A DNA stretch of 64,000 nt from Enterobacter asburiae (GCA_011754535.1 JAAQVN010000001.1:1736001-1800000), one strand, 5' to 3'; numbered from the stretch's first letter, positions 10,078 through 19,192 are shown. Made by a program: numbers and translations. The notes: a model not told the origin generated them from the letters alone.

Positions 10078-10250
10078 AGAAGGCTCCCGTCAGAAATCCT
10101 TTCGCCGCATTAATGTATCTAAATCTTTCGATAATCACGTTTACTAACATATAGACATATTTCGCCGTTTTGCCCTCATACATCTGTATGGGATGGATGG
10201 TTGAGATTTGCGCTTTGGCGTACACTTTTAAAAAAGCCAGGAGAAAAACC

Positions 10251-10664
10251 ATGAAAGAGAACGATATTGCCGAGATTCTGACATCCACGCGTACCATTGC
10301 GCTGGTGGGCGCGAGCGATAAACCCGACCGTCCAAGCTATCGGGTGATGAAATACCTTCTCGATCAGGGCTATCACGTTATCCCGGTGTCGCCAAAAGTG
10401 GCGGGGAAAACATTGCTGGGTCAGCAGGGTTACGCCACGCTCGCTGACGTGCCGGAAAAAATCGATATGGTCGATGTCTTCCGTAATTCCGAGGCTGCAT
10501 GGGAAGTGGCGCAGGACGCTATCGCCGTAGGGGCGAAAACGCTGTGGATGCAGTTAGGTGTAATTAACGAGCAGGCCGCCGTGCTGGCGCGTGATGCGGG
10601 GTTGAAGGTTGTCATGGATCGCTGTCCGGCGATCGATATACCTCGTCTGGGGCTGGCGAAATAA
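10251..10664 (+). CDS. yccU: CoA-binding domain protein YccU
   Basis: 137 residues, identical in length and nearly in sequence to E. coli YccU. A single Rossmann-like CoA_binding_2 domain with the N-terminal loop IALVGASDKPDRPSYRVM. Its role is not established. The start at 10251 follows GGAGAAAAACC; the longer reading from 10170 has no ribosome site. It ends at a terminator shared with hspQ. Confidence 0.93.
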   Translation: MKENDIAEILTSTRTIALVGASDKPDRPSYRVMKYLLDQGYHVIPVSPKVAGKTLLGQQGYATLADVPEKIDMVDVFRNSEAAWEVAQDAIAVGAKTLWMQLGVINEQAAVLARDAGLKVVMDRCPAIDIPRLGLAK

Positions 10665-10665
10665 T

Positions 10666-10694
10666 AAAAAAAAGCCCGTCATCGGGCTTTTTTT
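10666..10694. terminator. Bidirectional terminator between yccU and hspQ
   Basis: AAGCCCG, loop TCAT, CGGGCTT with a run of A on the left and a run of T on the right, between the convergent ends of yccU and hspQ. Confidence 0.9.
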
Positions 10695-10700
10695 ACACGC

Positions 10701-11048
<348 letters not shown>

Positions 11049-11052
11049 TTAC

Positions 11053-11078
11053 GTGTGGGCAATATTTCTCTTTTCAAG
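11053..11078 (-). promoter_or_regulatory. Possible sigma-32 heat shock promoter of hspQ
   Basis: On the minus strand CTTGAAA (11078-11072) is followed after 12 bases by CCCACACG, close to the sigma-32 consensus CTTGAAA / CCCCATNT. It lies 35-60 bases before the hspQ start and directly after the rlmI stop. E. coli hspQ is heat induced, which fits. Confidence 0.5.
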
Positions 11079-12308
11079 TTACATGACGCGACAGGCAAAC
11101 CCTTTCAGATACAGTCCTTCCGGGTAGGTAGCAATCACGGGGTGATCGGCTGCCTGACGGAACTGCTCTATAAATTGTACATCACGCCCGGCATCTATTG
11201 CGGCATCGGCGATGATTTTTTGGAATAAATCGGTGGTCATCAGGCCGGAGCAGGAGAAGGTGAGCAGAACCCCGCCCGGATTCAGCAGCTGGATAGCCAG
11301 CATGTTGATATCTTTATACCCGCGGCACGCGCCCATCAGCTGGCTTTTGTTTTCCACAAACTTTGGCGGATCCATCACGATGACGTCGAACTTCTCGCCC
11401 TGGTCGCGATATTTACGCAGCAGCTTGAACACATCATCGCGGACAAACTCCGCTTTGCTCAGATCCAGCTTGTTTAGCTCGACGTTCTGTTTTGCCACGC
11501 CCAGCGCTTCCTGCGAGGTGTCCACGCTGACCACCTGAGCACAGCCGCCCATCAGCGCCGAAACGGCGAAACCGCCGGTGTAGGAGAAGCAGTTCAGCAC
11601 GCGTTTGTCGGCAACATACTGACGTGTCGCCAGACGGCTGTCGCGCTGGTCAAGGTAGTAACCCGTTTTGTGCCCGCCCTGAATATCCACCAGCAGCTTC
11701 ATGCCGTGCTCTTCAATTGGCAGCAGGGCAGGCGGCAGTTCACCCGTGACCGGCCCCTGAGTCAGCTCCATACCCTCTTTTTTGCGCACCGCCACATCGC
11801 TGCGGTCGTAGATAGCGCATTCAGGGAACAGGGTTTGCAGCGCGCTAATCAGCGCGGCACGCTGGTATTCCGCCCCTGCGCTCAGGAGCTGCAGTACGAG
11901 GAAGTTACCGAAGCGGTCAATGGTGACGCCCGGCAGGCCGTCGGATTCACCGGCAATCAGGCGGTAGCTGTCCAGACCGTCGCGCTTTGCCAGCCAGTCG
12001 CGCCACTGCTGCGCCTGCTGCAGGCGGCGGACGAAGAAGTCGATATCAATGGTTTCGTCTTTATCAAAGGTCCAGACGCGAGCACGGATCTGGGACGCTG
12101 GCGAGTAGGCGCCTCGCGCTAACCATTTCCCCTGGTGGTCAACGATATCAATGGTTTCACCGAGGCTGGCTTTGCCTTCCATACGGGCAACCGCGCCGGA
12201 AAAGACCCAGGGATGACGGCGCAGTAATGATTTCTCGCGCCCTTTGGTTAACACTAAACGGGAAAACCTTGTAAAATCTGTTTTTTGGCTTTCTTCTGAT
12301 GTATTCAT
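11079..12308 (-). CDS. rlmI: 23S rRNA m5C1962 methyltransferase RlmI, with replaced N-terminus
   Basis: 409 residues against 396 in E. coli. From [21 protein letters not shown] onward (split [21 protein letters not shown]) it is a normal RlmI: PUA domain, [14 protein letters not shown]-binding [16 protein letters not shown] and the catalytic region VIVMDPPKF and TFSCSGLM. The first 16 residues ([16 protein letters not shown]) replace the usual MSV and share nothing with it. The ATG at 12308 has a good GGGAG eight bases upstream. The start lies only 12 bases from the divergent start of an integrated recombinase, so both the N-terminal codons and the promoter of rlmI seem to come from the inserted island. 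Confidence 0.93.
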   Translation of the reverse strand: MNTSEESQKTDFTRFSRLVLTKGREKSLLRRHPWVFSGAVARMEGKASLGETIDIVDHQGKWLARGAYSPASQIRARVWTFDKDETIDIDFFVRRLQQAQQWRDWLAKRDGLDSYRLIAGESDGLPGVTIDRFGNFLVLQLLSAGAEYQRAALISALQTLFPECAIYDRSDVAVRKKEGMELTQGPVTGELPPALLPIEEHGMKLLVDIQGGHKTGYYLDQRDSRLATRQYVADKRVLNCFSYTGGFAVSALMGGCAQVVSVDTSQEALGVAKQNVELNKLDLSKAEFVRDDVFKLLRKYRDQGEKFDVIVMDPPKFVENKSQLMGACRGYKDINMLAIQLLNPGGVLLTFSCSGLMTTDLFQKIIADAAIDAGRDVQFIEQFRQAADHPVIATYPEGLYLKGFACRVM

Positions 12309-12319
12309 TAGGTACTCCC

Positions 12320-12631
12320 ATGGAAAAACGCAAACTGTATAGTTATATACGTTGGTCAAGTGATAAACAGGCAAAAGGTTCATCATTGCAACGACAGTTG
12401 GAAACGGCGCGTAGGGTAGCACATGAAAACGGTTTAGAGCTTGTTGAAATCATCGATGCCGGATTGTCTGCGTTTAAATCTAAGCATCTTGAAAAGGGCA
12501 GTTTAGGCGCATTTATCGAGGCAGTTAAAGAGGGGGAAGTCGCTAACGATTCATGGCTTACAGTCGAAAGTTTAGATCGGATAAGTCGCAATACAATTCT
12601 GAAAGCACAACTGATCTACCCCCAGGTTTAG
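12320..12631 (+). pseudogene. Large serine recombinase, N-terminal fragment
   Basis: About 97 residues of a serine recombinase catalytic domain: [20 protein letters not shown], with the nucleophile Ser in RWSS, and WLTVESLDRISRNTILKAQ, where the ESLDRISR segment is typical of large serine integrases. The reading frame runs into the left end of the IS element (12612) and stops at 12631, so most of the catalytic domain and the whole DNA-binding part are missing. No continuation is seen beyond the right end of the IS, which means DNA was deleted as well as interrupted. Its position at the rlmI junction suggests it once integrated the island. Confidence 0.85.
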
Positions 12632-12640
12632 ATACAACCT

Positions 12641-13489
12641 TCAGTTAGTAATATCGGTTGGTTTTTCTTCATATTTCCTGTTTCGCCAGTCCGTTGCGAA
12701 TTCAGCTGGTGTCTGGTAATCCAGCGATGAATGGGGACGGCACTCGTTATAATCCTGCCGCCAGTCATTAATCGTTTTCAGGGAATGAAGAATATCGCTG
12801 AACCCGTGTTCATTCAGACACTCATCGCGAAAGCGTCCGTTAAAACTCCCAATAAATCCGTTCTGCGTTGGCTTACCTGGCTGGATAAGCCGTAGTTCCA
12901 CACCATGCTCAAAGGCCTATTGATCGAGCTCGCGGCAGGTAAATTCCGGGCCCTGATCGGTTCTTATTGTCGCCGGATAGCCCCTAAACAGCGCGATGCT
13001 GTCAAGAATACGCGTAACCTGAACGCCTGAAATACCGAAAGCAGCGGTGATCGTCAGACACTCCTTCGTGAAATCATCTACACAGGTCAGGCACTTGATC
13101 CTCCGACCGTTAGCCAGTGCGTCCATAACAAAATCCATCGACCAAGTTAGGTTCGGCGCATCCGGGCGCAGAAGCGAAAACCGTTCGGTTGCCAGCCCTT
13201 TACGGCGTCGTCTGCCTTTTACGCTCAGTCCATTAAGGTGGTAAATACGGTATACCCGCTTGTGATTGACGTGAAGGCCCTCCCGACGCAACCGCTGCCA
13301 GATTCGGCGGTAGCCAAAACGCCTGCGCTCCAGTGCCAGCTCAGTGTTGCGCCCTGATAAATGCGCATCAACTGCCGGACGCTGAGCCTCATAGCGGCAG
13401 GTCGAAAGGGACAAACCTGTAAGCCTGCAGGCACGACGTTGCGACAGACCGGTCGCATCACACATAAACTCAACGACTTCCCGCTTCTG
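12641..13489 (-). pseudogene. IS3-family transposase OrfB (DDE), amber stop and lost catalytic Glu
   Basis: The frame reads VLTPSQKREVVEFMCDATG, then an IS21/HTH-like start, and an rve integrase core with the first Asp in WSMDFVMDAL and the second in TIRTDQGPEF. At 12919-12917 a TAG replaces the Trp codon expected in ELDQW-AFEHG. The frame continues afterwards without a gap ([20 protein letters not shown]). The third catalytic residue, the Glu of FIESFNGR, is Gly here ([11 protein letters not shown] codon). Either lesion alone should abolish transposition, so this copy cannot move on its own. Confidence 0.88.
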
Positions 13490-13497
13490 GCTTGGCG

Positions 13498-13761
13498 TCA
13501 GTACTTTCGACCCAGAGCCACCTGAAGCGCCTCCTTATCCAGCATGGCTTCGGCGAGTAGCTTCCTGAGGCGGGCGTTCTCCTCTTCAAGAGATTTGAGC
13601 CGCTTCACCTCAGGAACTTCCATGCCACCAAACTTTTTGCGCCAGGTGTAGAAAGTGGCGTCGGAAAGGGCGTGCTTACGGCAGAGCTCACAGGCAGAAA
13701 CTCCGGCTTCCGCTTCGCGAAGAATACTGATGATCTGTTCGTCGGAAACACGCTTCTTCAT
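13498..13761 (-). CDS. IS3-family transposase OrfA
   Basis: 87 residues: an N-terminal helix-turn-helix (SDEQIISILREAEAGVSACELCRKHALSDATFYTWRKKFGG, given as SDEQIISILREAEAG and SDATFYTWRKKFGG) followed by a leucine-zipper-like helix (EVKRLKSLEEENARLRKLL). It is intact. OrfB lies in the -1 frame relative to it, with an AAAG run before the stop, so the fused transposase would normally arise by -1 frameshifting. With OrfB dead, OrfA could at most act as a repressor of related copies. Confidence 0.9.
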   Translation of the reverse strand: MKKRVSDEQIISILREAEAGVSACELCRKHALSDATFYTWRKKFGGMEVPEVKRLKSLEEENARLRKLLAEAMLDKEALQVALGRKY

Positions 13762-13933
13762 GGGGATGTCCTCATGTGGCTTATGAAGAAATTACTAACA
13801 TCGGGGTATATTAATCAATGGGGAGTAGGTTAGCTGCATTTACATTTATTTACATAAATTCACTTTATCCATACATTTCTGTCGTGTGATAGTGAAATAG
13901 CACTTTATGTTAAAATGGAAAAGAGGGATTTTT

Positions 13934-14296
13934 ATGTCAAATATCAGAGAATTAACTTTAAGTGAAATAGAACTGGTCAGTGGTGGTGGAAACTCTGGCG
14001 ACCATGAACACAACTACAATAAACAATCTCAAACTGGAGCACGTAACACTCTGGGACGGAATGCACCGACACATATTTACAGTGACCCAAGCACAGCTAA
14101 ATGTGGTGATGCTGTCTTCAGTGGGATGGTAGGTGGTGCAATCAAAGGTGGCCTTGTTGGAATGGCCAGAGGAACTATTGGTGGAGCAGTTGTTGGCCAG
14201 TGTCTCTCCGGTGGTGGAAATGGTAACGGAGGGGGAAACAAAGCTGGTTCCAGTAATTGTTCAGGAGGTAACTTTGGTGGTACCTGTAGCCGATAA
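13934..14296 (+). CDS. mcpM: Class II microcin precursor, microcin PDI-like (McpM)
   Basis: 120 residues. A double-glycine leader (MSNIRELTLSEIELVSGG, cleavage expected after Gly18) precedes a glycine-rich core. The core has ARNTLGRNAPTHIYSDPSTA, a hydrophobic small-residue helix (VFSGMVGGAIKGG, GTIGGAVVGQC) and a Gly/Asn/Ser-rich tail. Cysteines are at 57, 90, 109 and 118, enough for two disulfides. From memory the sequence and length closely resemble McpM of E. coli microcin PDI, which kills neighbours at close range through OmpF; the segment just after the leader (residues 20-34) seems to differ. Start at 13934 follows AAGAGGGA. AT-rich DNA unlike the backbone suggests transfer. Confidence 0.88.
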   Translation: MSNIRELTLSEIELVSGGGNSGDHEHNYNKQSQTGARNTLGRNAPTHIYSDPSTAKCGDAVFSGMVGGAIKGGLVGMARGTIGGAVVGQCLSGGGNGNGGGNKAGSSNCSGGNFGGTCSR

Positions 14297-14321
14297 GTAA
14301 GTATCAACGGAGGATGCTACA

Positions 14322-14519
14322 ATGGTTATTAAAATAATGTCTTTTATCTTAAGTTTATTACTGGGTTTTGCGCTATTAAGTGGCTCCTCCATTATTGACC
14401 TATCTTGGTTTTCCTTTCCTGAGGAGTTTTCAAAGTTAGTAATTACATTGATCACCTTGTTTTCCACTGCTAAATTTACTGATATGATTTTAGCAAAAAT
14501 AAAAACTTTCATAAAGTGA
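14322..14519 (+). CDS. mcpI: Microcin immunity protein, small membrane peptide (McpI-like)
   Basis: 65 residues with two hydrophobic helices (about 2-24, IMSFILSLLLGFALLSGSSI, and 38-50, LVITLITLFSTA) and a basic C-terminus (AKIKTFIK). A strong GGAGG lies nine bases before the ATG and the gene begins 25 bases after the microcin precursor. Small two-helix membrane proteins next to the precursor are the usual immunity factors of class II microcins. The call rests on size, membrane pattern and position, so it is an inference, but a solid one. Confidence 0.8.
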   Translation: MVIKIMSFILSLLLGFALLSGSSIIDLSWFSFPEEFSKLVITLITLFSTAKFTDMILAKIKTFIK

Positions 14520-14529
14520 CGCCCTTGTA

Positions 14530-15180
14530 ATGAATGAGCGTACGAGCCAGTTTATATATAGTAAACAAAGCGCTATCGTTTTTCTTGTAGTGGTTATTAT
14601 ATCAACCATTGTAACTCTATCCCCAGCCTTTACGCTGCGTTATGTCGGGCTGGACACAGCTTTTACTATTGTTTTCATTACAGAGATTCTAATTTCTACT
14701 TTCGTTTATTTGTTTTGCCTGAAAAATATCCCTGGGTGTCGAATAAAAGTAAGTGCAAGCCCAGCCTCAGTTAAATTTTCAGCTGCAACATTTCTTATAA
14801 TTATTTTTATACAACTTGCTGTTTATTGCTACAGAGACTATTTATACCATTACGAACCATCACAGATAAACTGGATCACAGTTTTAGTGATGACAATAGT
14901 AGTACCCTATTACGAAGAAATTATCTACAGAGGATGTGCCTTCGAAGTTGCATGCTCAATTTACCGGAAGAATCTGGTTATTCCGTGTGTAATAACATCT
15001 TTATTTTTTTGTCTAATGCATGGACAGTATTATGATATACTGGATCAGATCATTCTGTTTGTTGTTTCGATGTTATTGTTCGCGGTTAAAATAAAAAGCA
15101 AATCTCTTTTCTATCCTATATTGATACACTCAGGCATGAATGGGTTTGTTATATTGTTAAATATTCAGAACGTTTTATAA
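14530..15180 (+). CDS. CPBP-family intramembrane protein in the microcin operon
   Basis: 216 residues with about six membrane helices and all three motifs of the CPBP (CAAX protease and bacteriocin processing) family: EEIIYR with Glu129, Glu130 and Arg134; FFCLMHG with His164; HSGMN with His200 and Asn204. It occupies the position of mcpA in the microcin PDI operon. Related proteins occur in other microcin operons, where they have been linked to self-protection or maturation; which applies here is unknown. It starts 10 bases after the immunity gene and ends two bases before the exporter adaptor gene, so it belongs to the same transcript. Confidence 0.82.
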   Translation: MNERTSQFIYSKQSAIVFLVVVIISTIVTLSPAFTLRYVGLDTAFTIVFITEILISTFVYLFCLKNIPGCRIKVSASPASVKFSAATFLIIIFIQLAVYCYRDYLYHYEPSQINWITVLVMTIVVPYYEEIIYRGCAFEVACSIYRKNLVIPCVITSLFFCLMHGQYYDILDQIILFVVSMLLFAVKIKSKSLFYPILIHSGMNGFVILLNIQNVL

Positions 15181-15182
15181 CT

Positions 15183-16436
15183 ATGAGTATATTCAGGGAG
15201 GAAGCATTAAATCATCATAATGATACCGGATACGGAGATATTGTCTTACCCGCTTCATTCGGCATGTCAGTATGCGCCGTTACTACAATATTCTTGGTTC
15301 TGAGCGTCGCATTATTCGTTTATTTTGGTAGCTATACTCGCAAGGCACATCTTACAGGCATCGTTATGCCTTCATCCGGACTGGTGAAAATAACACCTCA
15401 ATATGCAGGGTACGTCACGCGACAGACTGTTTCAGAAGGTCAGCACGTCATTGCAGGTGAGTCCGTTTACCATATCAGCGGCGAGCATTATAACGAACAG
15501 GGCACAGGTACGCTGGCTGCCATGAGCATATCCTTGAGAACTCAATATGCCATGCTGTCTTCTCAACAGGCTCTGGAATTGCGTGACAACAGTCAGCAGC
15601 AGCAAGCCATACAACAGCGAATTGTCTCCCTGAAACCTCAGATTAACAGTGCAGAGCAGCGTTTGTCGCTTGCCGAGCATCAGGTTGCGCTGGCTGTGTC
15701 CGTCATGGAACGCTATAAAAAACTTGCCGGCACGCATTACGTTTCTGATATCGAATACCAGCAGAAACAGATTGACGTCTCCACGGCACAGCAAAACGTT
15801 GAGGATCAACGTCAGGGGCTTCTGCAACTACACACAGCAATGGAGTCTGCTGAAGATGATCTTACCCATCTCATCGTACAGGGCGAAAGCCGGAAAGCTG
15901 AATTGGACAGGCAGTTGCAGGGTATAAGACAACAGCAGGATGAACTGGCCGGACAGGAGCATTTTACGCTGACCGCTCCAGTATCCGGAACCGTTGCCGC
16001 CGTTCTGGTCAGACAGGGACAGTCGGTCAGGGCATCTGAACCTGTCATGACGCTTGTCCCCGACAATGCTCGTCTGCAGATAGAACTCTATGCCACCAGT
16101 CAGAACGCTGGCTTCGTCCAACCGGGGCAACGTGTTGCCCTCCGATTCGCCGCTTTCCCCTATCAGAAGTTTGGTGTTCAGTACGGGACTATTCGAGAGA
16201 TAAGCCGTACAACGCTGACGCCGTCAGATTTAATCTCCGTATCCCCTGTCACCTGGAAGGAGAATGAAGGGCACTACCGTGTCATTGTCGAACCTGAGAA
16301 TACTTTTATTCTGGCTTATGGAAAAAAAGAACCTCTTCGACCCGGTATGACCCTTGAGGGGGACGTCAGCTTGGATACGCGTCATTTGTGGGAGTGGCTT
16401 ACAGAACCGCTCTGGAGCCTGAAAGGAAAACTGTAA
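15183..16436 (+). CDS. mcpD: Microcin exporter adaptor, HlyD/CvaA type (McpD-like)
   Basis: 417 residues. An N-terminal membrane anchor (about 27-50, TIFLVLSVALFVYFGSY) is followed by a biotinyl/lipoyl-like half (GIVMPSSGLVKITPQYAGYV), a long helical hairpin rich in Gln and Leu (about 115-250), the second lipoyl half (FTLTAPVSGTVAAVLVRQGQ) and a beta-barrel domain. This is the periplasmic adaptor that joins the ABC exporter to TolC. The order anchor-hairpin-barrel and length match CvaA of colicin V. Its stop overlaps the ATG of the exporter (TAATG), a sign of coupled translation. Confidence 0.93.
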   Translation: MSIFREEALNHHNDTGYGDIVLPASFGMSVCAVTTIFLVLSVALFVYFGSYTRKAHLTGIVMPSSGLVKITPQYAGYVTRQTVSEGQHVIAGESVYHISGEHYNEQGTGTLAAMSISLRTQYAMLSSQQALELRDNSQQQQAIQQRIVSLKPQINSAEQRLSLAEHQVALAVSVMERYKKLAGTHYVSDIEYQQKQIDVSTAQQNVEDQRQGLLQLHTAMESAEDDLTHLIVQGESRKAELDRQLQGIRQQQDELAGQEHFTLTAPVSGTVAAVLVRQGQSVRASEPVMTLVPDNARLQIELYATSQNAGFVQPGQRVALRFAAFPYQKFGVQYGTIREISRTTLTPSDLISVSPVTWKENEGHYRVIVEPENTFILAYGKKEPLRPGMTLEGDVSLDTRHLWEWLTEPLWSLKGKL

Positions 16437-18640
16437 TGGGATCACTGAACTGGACAGGGAAAAGACGGCTTCCCCTCATCCGCCAGACAGAGTCAGCGGA
16501 GTGTGGCCTGGCGTGTCTGGCAATGATGGCCAGTTGGCACGGTCTGCAGACGGATCTACCCACGCTCCGTGAACGCTTCAGTATCAGTACTCAGGGAATG
16601 ACCCTGCAGAGACTGATTGAATGTGCAGCCGGTATCCATTTGTCTTCCCGCGCCGTCAGGCTGGAGCCGGAAGACCTGAAGTCTCTTTCTCTACCCTGTA
16701 TTCTCCACTGGAACATGAATCATTTCGTTGTACTTCATAAGGTTCGCGGTAGCAGGCTGGTTATACATGATCCCGATAAGGGGAAGGTGACAATTTCCCT
16801 GACGTACGCAGGGAAGCACTTCACCGGCGTCGCGCTGGAGCTGATGCCAGCCAGCGATTTCACCGCCAGGGATGAAAGAAAGAAAATTCGTCTGCGCCAG
16901 CTGACAGGAAAAACACCCGGCCTGCTGCCGGCAATGTCACGCATCATCGTTTTTGCCCTGGCACTGGAGATACTGACATTAGGAAGTCCTCTTCTCAACC
17001 AGTTGGTGATTGATGAGGTCCTGGTTGCCGCCGATCGAAGCCTGTTGACCGTTATTATCATCGCCCTGTTGTTGCTGTCACTTACCCAGATGCTGCTGTC
17101 GCTGGCCCGTCAGTGGGCCAGTCTCACCCTGTCTGTTAATTTTAATATGCAGTGGACTGCCCGGGTGTTCCATCATCTGGTCCGTCTCCCTCTCTCCTGG
17201 TACGATGCACGCAGTAAGGGGAGTATTAACGCGCGTTTTGATGCGGTAGATACCATCCAGCAGGCGCTGACCACGCAGGTACTTGAAGGCATTCTGGATG
17301 TGCTGCTTGTGGTGACTGCACTCTGTATGATGTTGTTATACAGTCCTGAAATGACGCTGATAGCGGTACTGGCAGCCGTCATCTACGGCGTGCTGAGAGT
17401 GCTCTGGTATCCGTCTCTTCGACAGTCTGCAGAAGACGCTTGGGATGCTGGTGCCAGGGAATCAGGATATTTTCTTGAAACCCTTAACGGGATCCTAAGC
17501 CTGAGAATAAACGGTGTGACTGCATTTCGGGAAGCCGCCTGGCTGAATCTCAACGTCACCCGGAGAAATACGCAGTTGCGCCAGAGTCGTCTGCTGATGT
17601 GCTATGACATTGCGCACACCTTGACCGGCAGTGTGGTATCGGCGGTTATTTTGTGGAAGGGTGCTGGCGAGGTGATGAATGGCACTTTTACTGTCGGTAT
17701 GTTGGTTGCCTATTTGTCTTATCAGATGCGTTTTTCTTCGAGTATTAGCAGCCTTACTGACAAGTTTTTTTCCTGGCGAATGCTTGATGTTTATAATGAG
17801 CGTCTGGCTGACATTGTGCTAACCCAAACAGAAGGGCATCAGCAACGGTCCGTTCATGAAGATGTCAGTACTTCTGTCATTACCTCCGTAGTCAGTGGGA
17901 CTCCGAAAGCTCATCCCCCGTTATCTATCGAGCACATCGTATTCAGCCACAAGGGCGGGAACAAACCGATACTTCGCGGAATTTCACTGGTGCTTCAGCC
18001 AGGTGAAGTAGTGGCCATTACGGGTAAATCTGGGTGCGGAAAATCGACGCTGGTAAAACTTATCTTGGGAATTCATATTCCTGATGAAGGGACAATCAGA
18101 ACATTTGGCATACCGCAAACGCACCCCGATTATTTTCAGGTACGACGGCGGATTGGTACCGTATTGCAGGATGATCACCTTTTCAGAGGATCCATTGCAG
18201 ATAACATCATTTTCTTCAGCGAAGACCGCAATCAGGAAAGAATGATCCAGTGTGCCCGTCTGGCGCTAATTGACACTGATATCATGGCAATGCCGATGGG
18301 ATATCAGACATTAATCGGTGAAACCGGTGGTGTACTCTCCGGAGGGCAAAAGCAACGTATTTTGCTGGCAAGAGCGTTGTACAAACAACCGGGGTTTTTG
18401 TTACTGGACGAAGCGACCAGCCACCTTGATGTTGAGAGTGAAATACAGATAAGCCAGACACTACGCCAGTTGGGGCTACCTGTCCTGCTGGTTGCCCATC
18501 GCCCGGAAACCATTGCCTCTGCCGACCGGGTTCTGTATCTCGCAGATGGATATTTGGAAGAACAAAAATGCCAGTACACAGGTGATAACGATTATATAGT
18601 TTATGAAGCCAATGATGATAATGTGGTTAAGGAGACCTGA
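16436..18640 (+). CDS. mcpB: Microcin exporter, ABC transporter with C39 peptidase domain (McpB/CvaB type)
   Basis: 734 residues. An N-terminal C39 peptidase (1-135) has Cys23 in ECGLACLAM, His96 in NHFVVL and Asp112 in HDPDKG; the spacings of 73 and 16 are those known for CvaB. The transmembrane domain covers about 165-440 and the ATPase carries GKSGCGKST, LSGGQKQR and LLLDEATSHLD. The protein removes the double-glycine leader and exports the core peptide. Because the precursor here has the matching leader, the operon looks self-sufficient apart from TolC. The start at 16436 is taken because it overlaps the adaptor stop and gives the standard MGSLNWTGKRRLPLIRQTE beginning. Confidence 0.95.
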   Translation: MGSLNWTGKRRLPLIRQTESAECGLACLAMMASWHGLQTDLPTLRERFSISTQGMTLQRLIECAAGIHLSSRAVRLEPEDLKSLSLPCILHWNMNHFVVLHKVRGSRLVIHDPDKGKVTISLTYAGKHFTGVALELMPASDFTARDERKKIRLRQLTGKTPGLLPAMSRIIVFALALEILTLGSPLLNQLVIDEVLVAADRSLLTVIIIALLLLSLTQMLLSLARQWASLTLSVNFNMQWTARVFHHLVRLPLSWYDARSKGSINARFDAVDTIQQALTTQVLEGILDVLLVVTALCMMLLYSPEMTLIAVLAAVIYGVLRVLWYPSLRQSAEDAWDAGARESGYFLETLNGILSLRINGVTAFREAAWLNLNVTRRNTQLRQSRLLMCYDIAHTLTGSVVSAVILWKGAGEVMNGTFTVGMLVAYLSYQMRFSSSISSLTDKFFSWRMLDVYNERLADIVLTQTEGHQQRSVHEDVSTSVITSVVSGTPKAHPPLSIEHIVFSHKGGNKPILRGISLVLQPGEVVAITGKSGCGKSTLVKLILGIHIPDEGTIRTFGIPQTHPDYFQVRRRIGTVLQDDHLFRGSIADNIIFFSEDRNQERMIQCARLALIDTDIMAMPMGYQTLIGETGGVLSGGQKQRILLARALYKQPGFLLLDEATSHLDVESEIQISQTLRQLGLPVLLVAHRPETIASADRVLYLADGYLEEQKCQYTGDNDYIVYEANDDNVVKET

Positions 18641-18769
18641 CTATGGAATATGCTATATTCAGCGGGATATTTACACTCGCATGACCAAAAGAAAGTATGC
18701 AATATCTGCACCTTGCTCAGGGCGGGCGGTCATATCCGAGAGCATTCTTCCGATCTAATTCAAATATAA
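18641..18769. other. AT-rich spacer after the microcin operon
   Basis: 129 bases with no credible ORF and no clear terminator hairpin. The stretch joins the exporter gene to the remnant resolvase and probably contains one recombination junction of the island. Confidence 0.5.
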
Positions 18770-19192
18770 TTAGTTTACTAACTCCTTCTTGATGCGGTAG
18801 AACGTTGCACGGCTGATATCTGCAGCTTTCATGATGTGGGCTGGTTTAACATTCTGCGCCAGCATTTCACGCACTGTATCACGGGCTTCCATATCTTTTT
18901 GTTTTCCCGTATACAAGCCTGCCTGTTTTGCTCTTTCGATCCCCTGTGCCTGGCGTTTACGGCGGGTTTCATAATCTTGTCGTGCCATTGTCGCAAGGAT
19001 ATCGATCATCATAGCATTGACGGCCCGAAGAATGCCGCTGGTAACGTCGTTACCGTACATTTCAACCATCTGCCAGCTTGTTGGCAAATCCATTATTTGC
19101 TGTTCTGTCGATTTCAGGGAAATGGCGCGTAGAGTAGCACATTCAGCCAGGCGCAATCCTCTGCGGATGCCGTTGAGCGTTTCGGCACAAAA
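18770..19192 (-). pseudogene. Small serine recombinase/resolvase, C-terminal remnant
   Basis: About 140 residues open from 19192. The frame carries the end of a catalytic domain (MIDILATMARQDYETRRKRQ, the conserved E-helix region) and a C-terminal helix-turn-helix (HIMKAADISRATFYRIKKEL). The N-terminal catalytic part with the nucleophile Ser is missing; a TGA lies at 19195-19193. It differs in type from the recombinase fragment at 12320 and lies on the opposite strand, so the two are not halves of one gene. It marks the right side of the island. Confidence 0.78.

Larger units (their letters stand above)
12612..13817 (-). mobile_element. IS3-family insertion sequence (IS407-like), inactive
   Basis: A 1.2-kb element with orfA and orfB on the minus strand. 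Likely ends are TGATCTACCCCCAGG at the left and, read inward, TGATTAATATACCCC at the right, an imperfect inverted repeat that begins with TG as in this family. The flanking bases (CAAC left, ATGG right) are not a target duplication, which points to a later rearrangement or deletion at one end. The transposase has two lesions (see orfB). Exact ends and the IS name would need a comparison with ISfinder. Confidence 0.8.

Noticed and set aside
12320..19192. The two recombinase fragments as halves of one split gene
   Set aside because: They lie on opposite strands and belong to different recombinase types (large serine integrase versus small resolvase).
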